Source of the DNA: Lachnospiraceae bacterium
GTDB lineage: Bacteria; Bacillota; Clostridia; Lachnospirales; Lachnospiraceae
DNA: 64,000 bases
Direction: 5' to 3'
Assembly: GCA_022483465.1 (NCBI GenBank)
Contig: JAKVNF010000001.1
Coordinates: 1,240,001 to 1,304,000 of the forward strand
This document shows positions 18,300 through 26,896 of this stretch, piece by piece. The notes beneath the pieces were generated by a model, which was given only the letters and a program-made list of their open reading frames with translations, was not told where the DNA came from and did no database searches. Within the stretch, counting starts at the first letter, position 1. Each line of letters opens with the position of its first letter. The position numbers were made by a program, and so were the translations under genes.

Positions 18300-19448
18300 T
18301 CAGTAGATCTCCACCTCCGAGACGCAGGTCACGTTGTCGGAGCCCTCTCCCCGGTAGACAGTGTTCATGATGATCCAGAAGCGATCCACGTTCTGGTTGA
18401 TCAGAATGTACTGGGGGCCCTCGGTGCTCTTTAAGGTGATGCTGGTGTTGACCTTGCTGCTGCCGTCGTCGATGCGCAGGGTCACGTTCTTTAGGCGGTT
18501 GTACTGGTTGAAGGTGTCCTCGTCCTTCTGCCAGCCGTTCCAGATCACCAGGTAGTGCACGAACTGGGTGCCCTCCACGTTGAAATAGAGGCGCTTTCCG
18601 GTGCCGTCGTTCTTCTCGCCCTCCGCCCAGGCGGTGGCGGTGTCGCCGTCCATCATGTTGGTGTCGTCAAAGCTGCCGTCATCGGTCTTTAAGATCGTGC
18701 TGGCATTGAAATCCATGGTTCCGTCGCTGTTGACCTTGATCGGCACCTGCTCCGTCAACAGTCCTCCGAAGTCCTCGGTGATCGTCTCCTCGGCGACGAG
18801 CCGTGGTCTGTGGATGCCCAGCACCCGGGCCAGGATTCCGGTCCCCGTGTAGATCTGCCAGATGGCAGCGCCGATCACAACGACTGCCGCAAGGCCCACC
18901 ACCCGGCCGACGGTCTTGCGGAAGTGGGAGATGGCCGCTGCCTTCTTCCACCTGGCGATGACGGGCTGGGCGAGCTCCCGATCGGTCTTCTCCAGCCAGG
19001 CGTCAAAGCCGGGGAGCTTGTCTGCTTCCGGCGCCTTCTCCTCCAGCTCCCGGTACCGCGCAAGGTCCTTCGGCCAGCGGTTCTGCATGTCGAGGCGCTC
19101 GGCAAAGGCCGCCGTCTTCTTCTTTCTGCACTCCCTCGGCATCGCCGCCACCTGCTCCAGAAGGCGCAGGATGCAGGAGTACCAGTCCAGCCGGCAGACG
19201 CACTGCAGGCGCTCGTCCAGCTTCTTGAACGCGGGCACGGCCTCCTTCTCGAAGTAGTGGAGGATGTTCCCGGCGTTCACCGGGTTGCGCTCCACATCGT
19301 CCGCGATCAGGGAGATATTGAAGGAGAAGGTGAAGTCGTCCAGCGCATCCGCGGCTGCCTCCTGGGCCCGGCACACCGCCTTCCCCGCCTCCGTGTCTGC
19401 GGCATGGGGGTCCCGGTACCACATCTGCATCATCATGTCATCGAGCAT
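18300..19448 (-). CDS. Membrane-anchored protein with discoidin-like C-terminal domain
   Basis: The protein of 382 residues has a long helical cytoplasmic N-terminal part, one membrane segment (VVGLAAVVVIGAAIWQIYTG, about residue 200), and an outer C-terminal beta-rich domain. That domain resembles the F5/8-type/NADase-type glycan-binding fold: MDGDTATAWAEG, then FVHYLVIWNGW, LKNVTLRIDDG and a terminal VSEVEIY. I chose ATG 19448 because AAGGAGAG precedes it. The function is unknown; the topology suggests a surface ligand-binding domain tied to an inner helical module. The next gene upstream encodes a DUF853-like protein. Confidence 0.7.
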   Translation of the reverse strand: MLDDMMMQMWYRDPHAADTEAGKAVCRAQEAAADALDDFTFSFNISLIADDVERNPVNAGNILHYFEKEAVPAFKKLDERLQCVCRLDWYSCILRLLEQVAAMPRECRKKKTAAFAERLDMQNRWPKDLARYRELEEKAPEADKLPGFDAWLEKTDRELAQPVIARWKKAAAISHFRKTVGRVVGLAAVVVIGAAIWQIYTGTGILARVLGIHRPRLVAEETITEDFGGLLTEQVPIKVNSDGTMDFNASTILKTDDGSFDDTNMMDGDTATAWAEGEKNDGTGKRLYFNVEGTQFVHYLVIWNGWQKDEDTFNQYNRLKNVTLRIDDGSSKVNTSITLKSTEGPQYILINQNVDRFWIIMNTVYRGEGSDNVTCVSEVEIY

Positions 19449-19532
19449 GTTCTCTCCTTCACATCGGGGCACACCGCCCCGTTTTTGATTCGGCCCCCAT
19501 CATACCGCAGGGGGCGCACTTTGCACAAGATG

Positions 19533-20693
19533 TCAGCGGCGAAGGAGGGTGGACAGGATGCCACGGCCAAGGCTTGCGCCAAGATTCCCCCCGAGCCGCC
19601 GGCCGAAGTCCCCGAAGTTTCTGCCCACGTCCTCGCCGATCTGTCGACCGACGGTGCCGGCAACGGACCGCCCCACCTCGCGCAGGGCGGCGCTGTTTTT
19701 CCGGGAGGATCCGGCAGCTGCCGGCGCCTTTTGGTCCTCTTTTTCCTGCTCCTTTGCCTTTTCCGCGAGGACCTCCCTGGCGGAGTTTCTCTCCTTCTTT
19801 TCCAGGAGCCTTTGAAATTCGGGCTGCTCCCGGGTTCTCTCCAGGACGCCGGCAAGTCCCCCGGACGCCGGGGCGGGATCTGCAAGAAGCGGCAGGGCGG
19901 CCGCCTCCTGCCTTCGCCCCTGTCCTGAAAAGATCAGCTTCGCCTGCTCCCCGCCATTCCACAGGATTCGAAGCGCAGAGCCTGTCTGCAGCGCTGCGGG
20001 GACCGGCCCACCGGTCCCTGTCCCCGCGATCAGACAGATGCCCCGGGCGGCAAGGGTCCTTTGCATGCGCTCTGCCGCGGTCTTTGCCGTGTCCTCGGAG
20101 AGGACGGCCGCAAGGACCGGCTTCTCCCCCGGCCGCGCAAGAGGCAGGTTCTGCGCGCAGGAGGCAAGGAGCCAGAGAAGGCACACCCCGCTCCCCGTCC
20201 CCTCGAGGAAGTGGAGCATCCCGCCATCCGGCGAAAGAAAGTCCTCCAGCGTCACCGCCGGCGACCCGAAGGGATCCCCCGCCGCGCCGCGGGTAAAAAG
20301 CTCAACCCGCCCCCGAATCCGCTCCGCCATCCCCGCCTGTCCCCGGTGCGTCTTCCCATACTCGGCAAGAAGGGCCCCAAGATCCGCCGCATCGTCCAAG
20401 AGGAGCCCCTTACCATCCGCCCCGGCAAAGACGGCCGCAAGGAGGGCCTCCTGGGGCCCGGAGAGGCCAAGGAGCCTCGCGAGCAGTTCCGGCCCCAGGT
20501 CGGAGACCGGGATCCGGAAGGGGATCCCGTCCCCGGAAAAGGCCCGCCAGACCGCGGCCTCGGAGAGGGCGGCGGTGCCGGCAGGCGAGCGCCCCGTCTG
20601 ATCCCCGCCCGCATAGCGAAAAAGCAGTGTCCCGCCCGGGTCCTCCAAGAGCACCGGGACGCCCCGCCCCGCAAACGCCTCCGCAAGGCCCAA
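19533..20693 (-). CDS. DUF853/HerA-like protein without a recognisable ATP-binding motif
   Basis: The end of the protein, with repeated Gly-Arg turns (GRSVAGTVGRQIGEDVG), and LAEAFAGRGVPVLLED near the start match DUF853 (YjgR-type HerA-like ATPases). The middle also fits, but Walker B is VLAAVLSEDTA rather than an FDEAH-type motif. The earliest usable start is TTG 20693. The frame stays open for another 36 codons upstream and keeps family-like sequence (IPLSGITGT), reaching ACG 20801 seven bases after GGAGG, as though an ATG had mutated. The region that should hold GxxxxGKT lacks it. Possibly a non-ATPase relative or a decaying gene. Confidence 0.6.
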   Translation of the reverse strand: MGLAEAFAGRGVPVLLEDPGGTLLFRYAGGDQTGRSPAGTAALSEAAVWRAFSGDGIPFRIPVSDLGPELLARLLGLSGPQEALLAAVFAGADGKGLLLDDAADLGALLAEYGKTHRGQAGMAERIRGRVELFTRGAAGDPFGSPAVTLEDFLSPDGGMLHFLEGTGSGVCLLWLLASCAQNLPLARPGEKPVLAAVLSEDTAKTAAERMQRTLAARGICLIAGTGTGGPVPAALQTGSALRILWNGGEQAKLIFSGQGRRQEAAALPLLADPAPASGGLAGVLERTREQPEFQRLLEKKERNSAREVLAEKAKEQEKEDQKAPAAAGSSRKNSAALREVGRSVAGTVGRQIGEDVGRNFGDFGRRLGGNLGASLGRGILSTLLRR

Positions 20694-21055
20694 AAGGAGC
20701 TCTGTCTGCGCCCCCTGCTCCGCGCTCTCTGCGAGGATTGTCCCCGTTATCCCGGAGAGCGGAATTTTCCACGCCGCATCTTGTCTGCTATCCTGTTCCG
20801 TAGGCTTTCCTCCCTGGCCCGGTCCCTTGCCGGGTCAGGAAAAGCATAACAGGCCCCGGCCGCCGCTCCCACACTTCCTGTCGTGGGATTTGAAGCGCTG
20901 CACAAAAATGCGCGACAGGTGCCGGGACAAAACGCCCGAATTGTTGATTCAATTTTATCTGAAGATGGGATATCTTTTCTTAAGATAAGAAAAGGCGTTA
21001 GTAAGAAAACGGGTTGATAAGCTCCAAAGCATTTTAGCAGAAGTATAAAATATGC

Positions 21056-21083
21056 CGTTTTGTACATTCTGCTGTACAACGGC
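21056..21083 (+). promoter_or_regulatory. Inverted repeat in the IS1595 leader
   Basis: TTGTACA and TGTACAA are six bases apart, with flanking CCG/CGG, about 45 bp before the transposase start. A related palindrome lies in the same place in the broken copy (near 18160). It may control transposase expression. Confidence 0.45.
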
Positions 21084-21128
21084 CTTCTCTAACTTGAACT
21101 ACAATAGTCTTGCCAGGAGGGCAAGACT

Positions 21129-22157
21129 ATGAGCTGCATTGAGCGCATACTGACCGAAGCCAGAGATCTTTCCAGGGACGACCTGATTCTTCTTGTTAAC
21201 AAGCTCATGGAGGGCTTCTCCCATGAGAGTGCAACCTCTTCTCCGAAGAAGATGATTGCTCCCCGTTTGGATTGTCCGATCTGCCATTCCAATGCTCATG
21301 TTGTTAGGAATGGACACAAACATGGAAAACAGGCATACATCTGCAGGCAATGTGGAACGTCATTTGTTACAACGAGCAACACTTTGCTCTCAGGCTCACA
21401 CTTTGGTACTGAGATCTGGACCAAGGTTCTGGAAGAGACGCTCAGGGGGACCTCTCTGGATAAGACGGTCAAGTCACTTGCCAGCCATGGATGCAAGATC
21501 AGCCATAGCAGTCTGTTCTTCATGCGGCATAAGATCATGCTTGCTCTCGAGGACATGCAGGTGGAGCAGCCAGCCACGGTGGAAGATGTCGTGGAAGCGG
21601 ATGAAACCTACGTTCCGGAGTCCAAAAAAGGTACGAAATTTGGCCCTGATGCCAGTCGAAAGCCCCGCAAGCGTGGCACTCCCGCATCCAAACGCGGCCT
21701 TTCAGACGAGCAGATCTGTATCTGCACCGCAGTACAGCGCAAGACTGGCGATCTGATCGTGAAATCCGAGAACCGGGCAAGGCCTTCCAGTGCGGATGTT
21801 GTTGATATCTATACTGGTCATGTCCAGAAGGGAACACTTTTCCTGACGGACGGCATGAATGTGTATCCAAGACTGGGCAAGATCCTGGGAATCACGGTCA
21901 TGAATGTGAAGAAGGAGTCGGCAAGTTTCTTCAATCTGAACACTGTGAACAACCTTCACTCCTTTATCAAGCACCGCTATATCGAATATCGCGGCGTGGC
22001 TACCAAGTATTTGAACCGTTACAACCTCGTATTCCGGGCAGCGTACAGGCAGAGGACCACGATTGGGGAACTTGCGGACGCTCTCTTTGCATCCAGGAAT
22101 CCCAAGAAGGTACACCATTATGGAGATGTTAAGGAGCTCAATCTGCTTGCAATTTGA
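21129..22157 (+). CDS. IS1595-family (ISXO2-like) transposase, intact
   Basis: A 342-residue transposase. The N-terminal zinc ribbon has Cys49, Cys52 (CPICHSN) and Cys72, Cys75 (CRQCGTSF). The catalytic domain has Asp158 (VEADETY), Asp241 (LTDGMNVYP) and Asn274/275 with His277 (NNLHSFIK), the DDN/H pattern of the ISXO2/IS1595 group. The start follows AGGAGGG. It should cut and paste elements with the shared GGCGTTAGT ends, including the MITEs. Confidence 0.94.
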   Translation: MSCIERILTEARDLSRDDLILLVNKLMEGFSHESATSSPKKMIAPRLDCPICHSNAHVVRNGHKHGKQAYICRQCGTSFVTTSNTLLSGSHFGTEIWTKVLEETLRGTSLDKTVKSLASHGCKISHSSLFFMRHKIMLALEDMQVEQPATVEDVVEADETYVPESKKGTKFGPDASRKPRKRGTPASKRGLSDEQICICTAVQRKTGDLIVKSENRARPSSADVVDIYTGHVQKGTLFLTDGMNVYPRLGKILGITVMNVKKESASFFNLNTVNNLHSFIKHRYIEYRGVATKYLNRYNLVFRAAYRQRTTIGELADALFASRNPKKVHHYGDVKELNLLAI

Positions 22158-22246
22158 TGACTACAAGATGCACTTATTGCTTATCAACCCGTTTTCTTAC
22201 TAACGCCTAAGAAAATTTGCCTCTGTGAGGCAGCAAGGAGTGGCAA

Positions 22247-23281
22247 TTGAACACGTACCTGATGAAAAAAGCGATGATCGAGTCCGCGGTCTCCCAGGGC
22301 ATCCGCCAGATGAAGGAGGACCCGGAGCGGGCAGCCAGACGGATGGTGGATCTGGGAAAGCAGTTCTCCCACAACCGCTTCCAGGACATGATCTTTTCCG
22401 TGATCCAGGAGCTTCTCGACAACGACCGCAGTTCCTACTACGACATGCTCCACAACCTGCTCAAGAACACCGATGAGAAGGCGATCCAGAAGTTCGGCGT
22501 CAACTTCGGATACATGGGCTGGACCTACGGCGCCAGCCTGATCCGGCAGAAGGAGAAGGAGTGCGGCCACTGTCTTCCCTGGGCCATCACGCTGCGCTAT
22601 GACCCCGCCGGGAAGAAGGGCCTGACCATCGAGCAGCTGGAGGACCTGATCAGCCAGGGGCAGAAGCTGGGCATCTTTGTCTACTTCATCCGCGAGATGG
22701 GGGACTCCGGCGCCTACACCCTGCTGGAGGTCTTTGAGCGCTGCCGGGACTGCGCCTTTGTCGCCTTCTCCCACTCAGGCCGCGTCACCGCCGCCCAGAT
22801 CGAGATCCTGAAGCTCTGTAAGAACACCGTGATCTCCTTCCCGGTGGACGATCCGGAGTCCATGCTCACCGCCTCGCTCCTGCGGGACCAGAAGATCTTC
22901 TTCGCCCTGCACTACCTCTATGACGACAAGGCGGAGAGCGCCCTGCTGCCAAACCTGGTGGAGAGCACCATCGCCTCCGAGTCGGCCTTCCTCTTCGCCA
23001 TCGCTCGGGACGGCACCGCGCAGTCGCTGGTTCGGGATGTCACTGATGAGTGCTACCACTCCCGGCTCTCCCAGAACGTCCCCACCGTCTGCATCGATTT
23101 TTACGGCGACGACCACAAGATCAGCCAGGCGATCTGCGAGCACCCCTACCTGTTCGAGCTGGACGAGGAGGGGTATATCGTCAACGAGGACGGCACTCGG
23201 GGTCCCCGCTACGACACCGAAAAGCCCCTTCTCGACACGCTGCGGGAGGTCATGCCGGCCTACCCCTGTCAGGAAGTGTGA
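22247..23281 (+). CDS. Radical-SAM-like protein lacking the iron-sulfur cysteine motif
   Basis: The product has 344 residues from TTG 22247, seven bases after AAGGAG. The layout follows a radical SAM family of anaerobes: N-terminal helices, then HCLPWAITLRYDP where those proteins read PWAILxDPTSACNLHCxGC, then LEDLISQGQKLGIFVYF, RCRDCAFVAFSHSG and a C-terminal DEEGYIVNEDG. The CxxxCxxC loop is absent, so no cluster can bind there and SAM cleavage is not expected. The intact IS1595 copy ends 39 bp upstream, so its own promoter was probably displaced. The relationship is from my reading of motifs and order; the function is unknown. Confidence 0.65.
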   Translation: MNTYLMKKAMIESAVSQGIRQMKEDPERAARRMVDLGKQFSHNRFQDMIFSVIQELLDNDRSSYYDMLHNLLKNTDEKAIQKFGVNFGYMGWTYGASLIRQKEKECGHCLPWAITLRYDPAGKKGLTIEQLEDLISQGQKLGIFVYFIREMGDSGAYTLLEVFERCRDCAFVAFSHSGRVTAAQIEILKLCKNTVISFPVDDPESMLTASLLRDQKIFFALHYLYDDKAESALLPNLVESTIASESAFLFAIARDGTAQSLVRDVTDECYHSRLSQNVPTVCIDFYGDDHKISQAICEHPYLFELDEEGYIVNEDGTRGPRYDTEKPLLDTLREVMPAYPCQEV

Positions 23282-23306
23282 GGACGCAGCCGCATATCTC
23301 AAGATA

Positions 23307-23345
23307 AAAAAGAGGTTTCGGATCAAAATTGATCCGAAACCTCTT
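23307..23345. terminator. Bidirectional terminator between convergent genes
   Basis: GAGGTTTCGGATCA / TGATCCGAAACCTC forms a 14-bp stem flanked by A-rich and T-rich tracts. It serves the plus-strand gene ending at 23281 and the minus-strand tetR-type gene. Confidence 0.9.
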
Positions 23346-23364
23346 CTTTCTCTCTGTACTTGTT

Positions 23365-23982
23365 TTACTGCTTGCCCGCGGCGTTCTCCTTCAGCTCCTT
23401 CTCGGTCCTGCGGGTGATGTCGTCATCCGCCGGCAGGTACACCGAGAGGGCCAGGTTGCTCGCCAGGCTCACAATGATGTTTTTGATCTTGGCCAGGAAC
23501 TCCTGGGCGTCCATCTCGTGGTCGTAGCCGTCGGAGAGCCAGCGCACGATGGAGGTCAGCAGGGCATCTGTCACAAAGGAGACAAAGAAGTTGTCATCGT
23601 CGTTGTGGGGCAGGATGTCCTGCATGAAGAACTCCGCGATCGGCGTGACCGTGTCAATCAGGTAGTCCTTGAAGGAATTCTGCCCCTCGATCTTCAGGGC
23701 CGCGCGGTAGAACTCCTTTTCCCGGTAGAAGTACTCGCACATGTCCTCCATCAGCTGCCAGCCGTTGTCATAGCCGGACAGATTCAGCTCTTCGATGAAG
23801 CCCACGTAAAAGATCCAGTTCACCAGGTCATACTTGTCCCGAAAATGATAATAAAAGCTCTTCCGATTGATCCCGCAGTCGTTGCAGATGTCCGACACGC
23901 TGATCTTCTCGAACGGCCGTTTGCGCATCAGCTTCTTCATCGAAGCCGCCAGTGCGTTTTTGGTCATGTTTGAGTCTGACAT
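23365..23982 (-). CDS. TetR/AcrR-family transcriptional regulator
   Basis: A 205-residue regulator. The N-terminal helix-turn-helix is typical: MRKRPFEKISVSDICNDCG, then INRKSFYYHFRDKYDLVNW. The C-terminal part is of the DhaS/TetR-like type found in Firmicutes and ends in a charged tail (DDDITRRTEKELKENAAGKQ). The ligand is unknown. It lies 50 bp after sufU on the same strand and could be reached by suf transcription, although nothing ties it to iron-sulfur metabolism. Confidence 0.88.
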   Translation of the reverse strand: MSDSNMTKNALAASMKKLMRKRPFEKISVSDICNDCGINRKSFYYHFRDKYDLVNWIFYVGFIEELNLSGYDNGWQLMEDMCEYFYREKEFYRAALKIEGQNSFKDYLIDTVTPIAEFFMQDILPHNDDDNFFVSFVTDALLTSIVRWLSDGYDHEMDAQEFLAKIKNIIVSLASNLALSVYLPADDDITRRTEKELKENAAGKQ

Positions 23983-24032
23983 ACAGCTCTTCTCCCGCTT
24001 GGTCTCCCCCGATCAGCCTCCTGTCTGCTCCC

Positions 24033-24545
24033 TCACTTCTTCTCGCAGTCCATTCTCTGACATGCGCCGCAGACTTCGGAATTGTTTGCCGTCACCCGCC
24101 CCTGGGTCACGCCGTCCTTCTGGAGCTTCTCCACCATCTCCTTCATCGTGCGCCAGCCGAGGGAGGCACACTTCACCCGCGCCGGCATGTGGGCGACGTC
24201 CTCCAGGGAGGCCGCCTCGTCCAGGGACTCCTTCTGCTCCTGGGTTGCCGTGCCGCGGATCATGCCCATGAAGGCCTCGGCGAGGGCGAGGGCCTCGTCC
24301 TCGGTCTTGCCGATGATGTCATCGCACATCATGTCGGCAGAGGCCTGGGAGACCGCACAGCCGGAGCCGTTGAAGGCCGCGTCCTCGATGACGCCGTCCT
24401 TGACGCTCAGCTGCAGGTTGATGTCATCCCCGCAGGAGGGATTGACGCCGTTGAGCACCATCGTGGGGTGCTCCAGATCGTGCTTGTGGGTGGGATGCAG
24501 GTTGTGTTCGTTCACAATCTCCCGATACAGTGTCTTAATATCCAA
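24033..24545 (-). CDS. sufU: SufU-type iron-sulfur assembly protein
   Basis: A 170-residue NifU-like protein of the Firmicutes SufU type. The three zinc/cluster cysteines are in NPSCGDD, NGSGCAVSQAS and RVKCASLGW. In B. subtilis the protein accepts persulfide sulfur from SufS through a zinc site. The C-terminus adds another cysteine group, VCGACQRMDC, not part of the core fold. The start overlaps the end of sufS by 11 bp, so the two are coupled. Confidence 0.93.
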   Translation of the reverse strand: MDIKTLYREIVNEHNLHPTHKHDLEHPTMVLNGVNPSCGDDINLQLSVKDGVIEDAAFNGSGCAVSQASADMMCDDIIGKTEDEALALAEAFMGMIRGTATQEQKESLDEAASLEDVAHMPARVKCASLGWRTMKEMVEKLQKDGVTQGRVTANNSEVCGACQRMDCEKK

Positions 24546-25740
24546 GCCAGCCCCTCACTTTCCCGACCGCTGCCACGAACCGGTCGACTTCTTCTTCCGT
24601 GTTGTAAAAATACAGGCTTGCGCGGGCCGTCGCATTGACGCCCAAAAACTGCATCAGCGGCTGAGCACAGTGGTGGCCCGCCCGGATGCAGATGTGCTCG
24701 GTGTCCAGTACCGATGCCACATCGTGGGGATGACATCCCTCGATGTTGAAGGTGACGATGCCGCAGTGCTTCTCCGGATTTTCGGATCCATAGACGGTCA
24801 CCTCGGGGATCGTGGCAAGGCCCTCCATCAGGCGCTTGGTCAGTGCCTGCTCGGTCTTCTGCACGGTGTCAAAGCCGACCCCGTTCAGGTAGCGGATGGC
24901 GGCCGCAAGGCCCACCGCGCCGCTGGCGTTGACGGTGCCCGCCTCGAACTTCTCCGGCACCTCGGCAAAGGTGGCCGACTCCCGGGTCACGTACTCAATC
25001 ATCTCGCCGCCCGTCAAAAACGGCGGCATCTCCTCCAGAAGCTCCAGCTTCCCGTACAGGACGCCGACGCCCATGGGTCCCAGGAGCTTGTGGCCGGAGA
25101 AGGCGAAGAAATCGCAGCCGATTTTCTGCACATCCACCGGGATGTGGGGAGTCGACTGGGCGCCGTCGACGACGCAGACGGCGCCGTGCCGGTGAGCCAC
25201 CTCGCAGATCTCCTGCACCGGGTTGGTCACACCCAGGACGTTGGACACATGGCCGATGGCCACGATGGCGGCCCGGTCGGTGATCTTCGTCTCGATCTCC
25301 TCTTTGGTAAGGGTCCCCTCCGCATCGGGCTCTAAGTAGACCAGCTTGGCGCCGGTCTGCCTTGCCACCATCTGCCAGGGCAGGATGTTGGAGTGGTGCT
25401 CCATGACGGAGAGCACGATCTCCTGTCCCGCCTTCACATGGGAGAGGCCGTAGCTGTAGGCCACCAGGTTCAGGGACTCGGTGGTGTTGCGCGTGAAGAT
25501 GACCTCGCAGTCCTTCTGTGCGTGGATCAGCAGCGCCGCCTCGTGCCGTGCCTGCTCATAGGCGTCGGTCGCCTGGATGCTCCAGGTGTAGAGTCCCCGC
25601 AGCGGGTTGGCGTTGCAGGTGTTGTTGAACTGCGTCATGGCCTCCATGACGCAGGCAGGGCGCTGGGTTGTGGCCGCATTGTCAAAGTAGATCGTATCCG
25701 TCCCCTGCAGGATCGGAAAATCCTTTCTGAACTCGTTCAT
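24535..25740 (-). CDS. sufS: SufS cysteine desulfurase
   Basis: This 401-residue group II PLP cysteine desulfurase supplies sulfur for cluster assembly. Motifs include IYFDNAATTQRP at the start, MEHHSNILPWQ, the PLP lysine in FAFSGHKLLGPMG, and the catalytic Cys in RAGHHCAQPLM. The gene overlaps sufD by four bases (ATGA) and sufU by 11. Together they form the back half of the suf operon. Confidence 0.95.
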   Translation of the reverse strand: MNEFRKDFPILQGTDTIYFDNAATTQRPACVMEAMTQFNNTCNANPLRGLYTWSIQATDAYEQARHEAALLIHAQKDCEVIFTRNTTESLNLVAYSYGLSHVKAGQEIVLSVMEHHSNILPWQMVARQTGAKLVYLEPDAEGTLTKEEIETKITDRAAIVAIGHVSNVLGVTNPVQEICEVAHRHGAVCVVDGAQSTPHIPVDVQKIGCDFFAFSGHKLLGPMGVGVLYGKLELLEEMPPFLTGGEMIEYVTRESATFAEVPEKFEAGTVNASGAVGLAAAIRYLNGVGFDTVQKTEQALTKRLMEGLATIPEVTVYGSENPEKHCGIVTFNIEGCHPHDVASVLDTEHICIRAGHHCAQPLMQFLGVNATARASLYFYNTEEEVDRFVAAVGKVRGWLGY

Positions 25741-26894
25741 CCCTCGAATGCCTCCTCAATGAAGTCCCGGATGTGCTCACGCAGGGAGCGGACCGGGATG
25801 TGAGAGGCCACTGCCCGGAGTCTTGCGCGGACCATCATCTGTTCCGCGGTCTTTTCGTCGATGCCACGGGCTGCCAGATAGAACAGCATCTGCTCGTCCA
25901 GCCGTCCGATGGAGGCGCCGTGACGGCCCTCCACGTCCTCCTCCTCGCAGAGGATGACCGGGAGCGTCTTGTTCACGATGCTGTCGGACAGAAGCAGGAC
26001 GTTCTCCTGCTCGTTGCCCACCGAGCCCTTGGAGCCCTTGCGGAAGTCGATGGTGCCGCAGAAGTTCTTCTGGGCGGTCCCGTCCAGGACGCCGTCGAAG
26101 TGCATCTGGACCTGGGTCTTCTTCCCGCGCTGCACCGCATTGACGTTGACGGAGCAGGTCTCCTTCCCAGTGACAAGATACCCCATGTCCACCTGCAGGC
26201 GGGAGGCCTTGCCGACCAGCTCCGCCTGGGTGCCAAGATAGGTCTTGTCTGCGCCGAGATAGAGCCCGGTCACCTCAAGGGACGCATTGTCCTTGAGGGC
26301 TGCGCCGCAGTCGTGCATCGAGAGGAAGCCCTTTCCCAGAAGCTGCACCTCCACGAGATGGAGCTGTGCACCCTCCTCCAGGACCACCTTGGTGGAGACC
26401 AGGGAGGCGCCGGAGGCATCCCGATCGGAATCCTCTGTCATGACCAGGGTCAGGGCGCTGTTTTTCCCCACGTGGAGGATCTGGCTCGTCACCGCCCGGG
26501 CGCCGCGCTCGCAGTGCACGTCCCAGAGAATCGGGCGCGCAATCTTCTGTCCCTCGGCCACCTCCAGAAAGCGCACGCTCTTGGCTGCGCCCTGGACAAA
26601 GTCATCGTACTCCTTGCCGAGTCCGGTGCCGAAGGCCTGGGGATGGTAGATCGGCTCTTTCCCGGCGACAACGGCCTCTGCCTTCTCCTCGGGAGCGTTG
26701 GCAGACAGCCAGTCCTGTGCCTGTTTCTGTGTCAGGGTCGATCCCGAAATTCCCTCCGGGAGGCCCGAAAAGGTGGTGGCGACATCCTCCTGCACGGAGA
26801 GATCCCCCTCCACCAGGCTGTAGTTGACCTTCAGCCGGTTCCAGGTCAGGGAGGGGATGCGGCCGACCTGCATGGTCTTTGTTGTCTCTGCCAT
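25737..26894 (-). CDS. sufD: SufD subunit of the SufBCD scaffold
   Basis: A 385-residue SufB/SufD-family beta-helix protein; C-terminal motifs are SDSIVNKTLPVILCEEEDVE, GRHGASIGRLDEQMLFYLAARGI and VRSLREHIRDFI. It joins SufB and the ATPase SufC to build Fe-S clusters. I chose ATG 26894, nine bases after GGAGGG, rather than GTG 26900, which overlaps the sufB stop but has too short a spacing. Confidence 0.92.
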   Translation of the reverse strand: MAETTKTMQVGRIPSLTWNRLKVNYSLVEGDLSVQEDVATTFSGLPEGISGSTLTQKQAQDWLSANAPEEKAEAVVAGKEPIYHPQAFGTGLGKEYDDFVQGAAKSVRFLEVAEGQKIARPILWDVHCERGARAVTSQILHVGKNSALTLVMTEDSDRDASGASLVSTKVVLEEGAQLHLVEVQLLGKGFLSMHDCGAALKDNASLEVTGLYLGADKTYLGTQAELVGKASRLQVDMGYLVTGKETCSVNVNAVQRGKKTQVQMHFDGVLDGTAQKNFCGTIDFRKGSKGSVGNEQENVLLLSDSIVNKTLPVILCEEEDVEGRHGASIGRLDEQMLFYLAARGIDEKTAEQMMVRARLRAVASHIPVRSLREHIRDFIEEAFEG

Positions 26895-26896
26895 TC

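Larger units (their letters stand above)
20994..22207 (+). mobile_element. Intact IS1595-family insertion sequence
   Basis: The 1214-bp element has ends GGCGTTAGTAAGAAAACGGG and the inverted copy CCCGTTTTCTTACTAACGCC. Flanking TAAGAAAA at 20986-20993 and 22208-22215 is the target duplication, 8 bp as usual for this family. One transposase gene fills it. It is the likely source of transposase for the two 308-bp MITEs and for the broken copy at 11412-18231. Confidence 0.95.
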
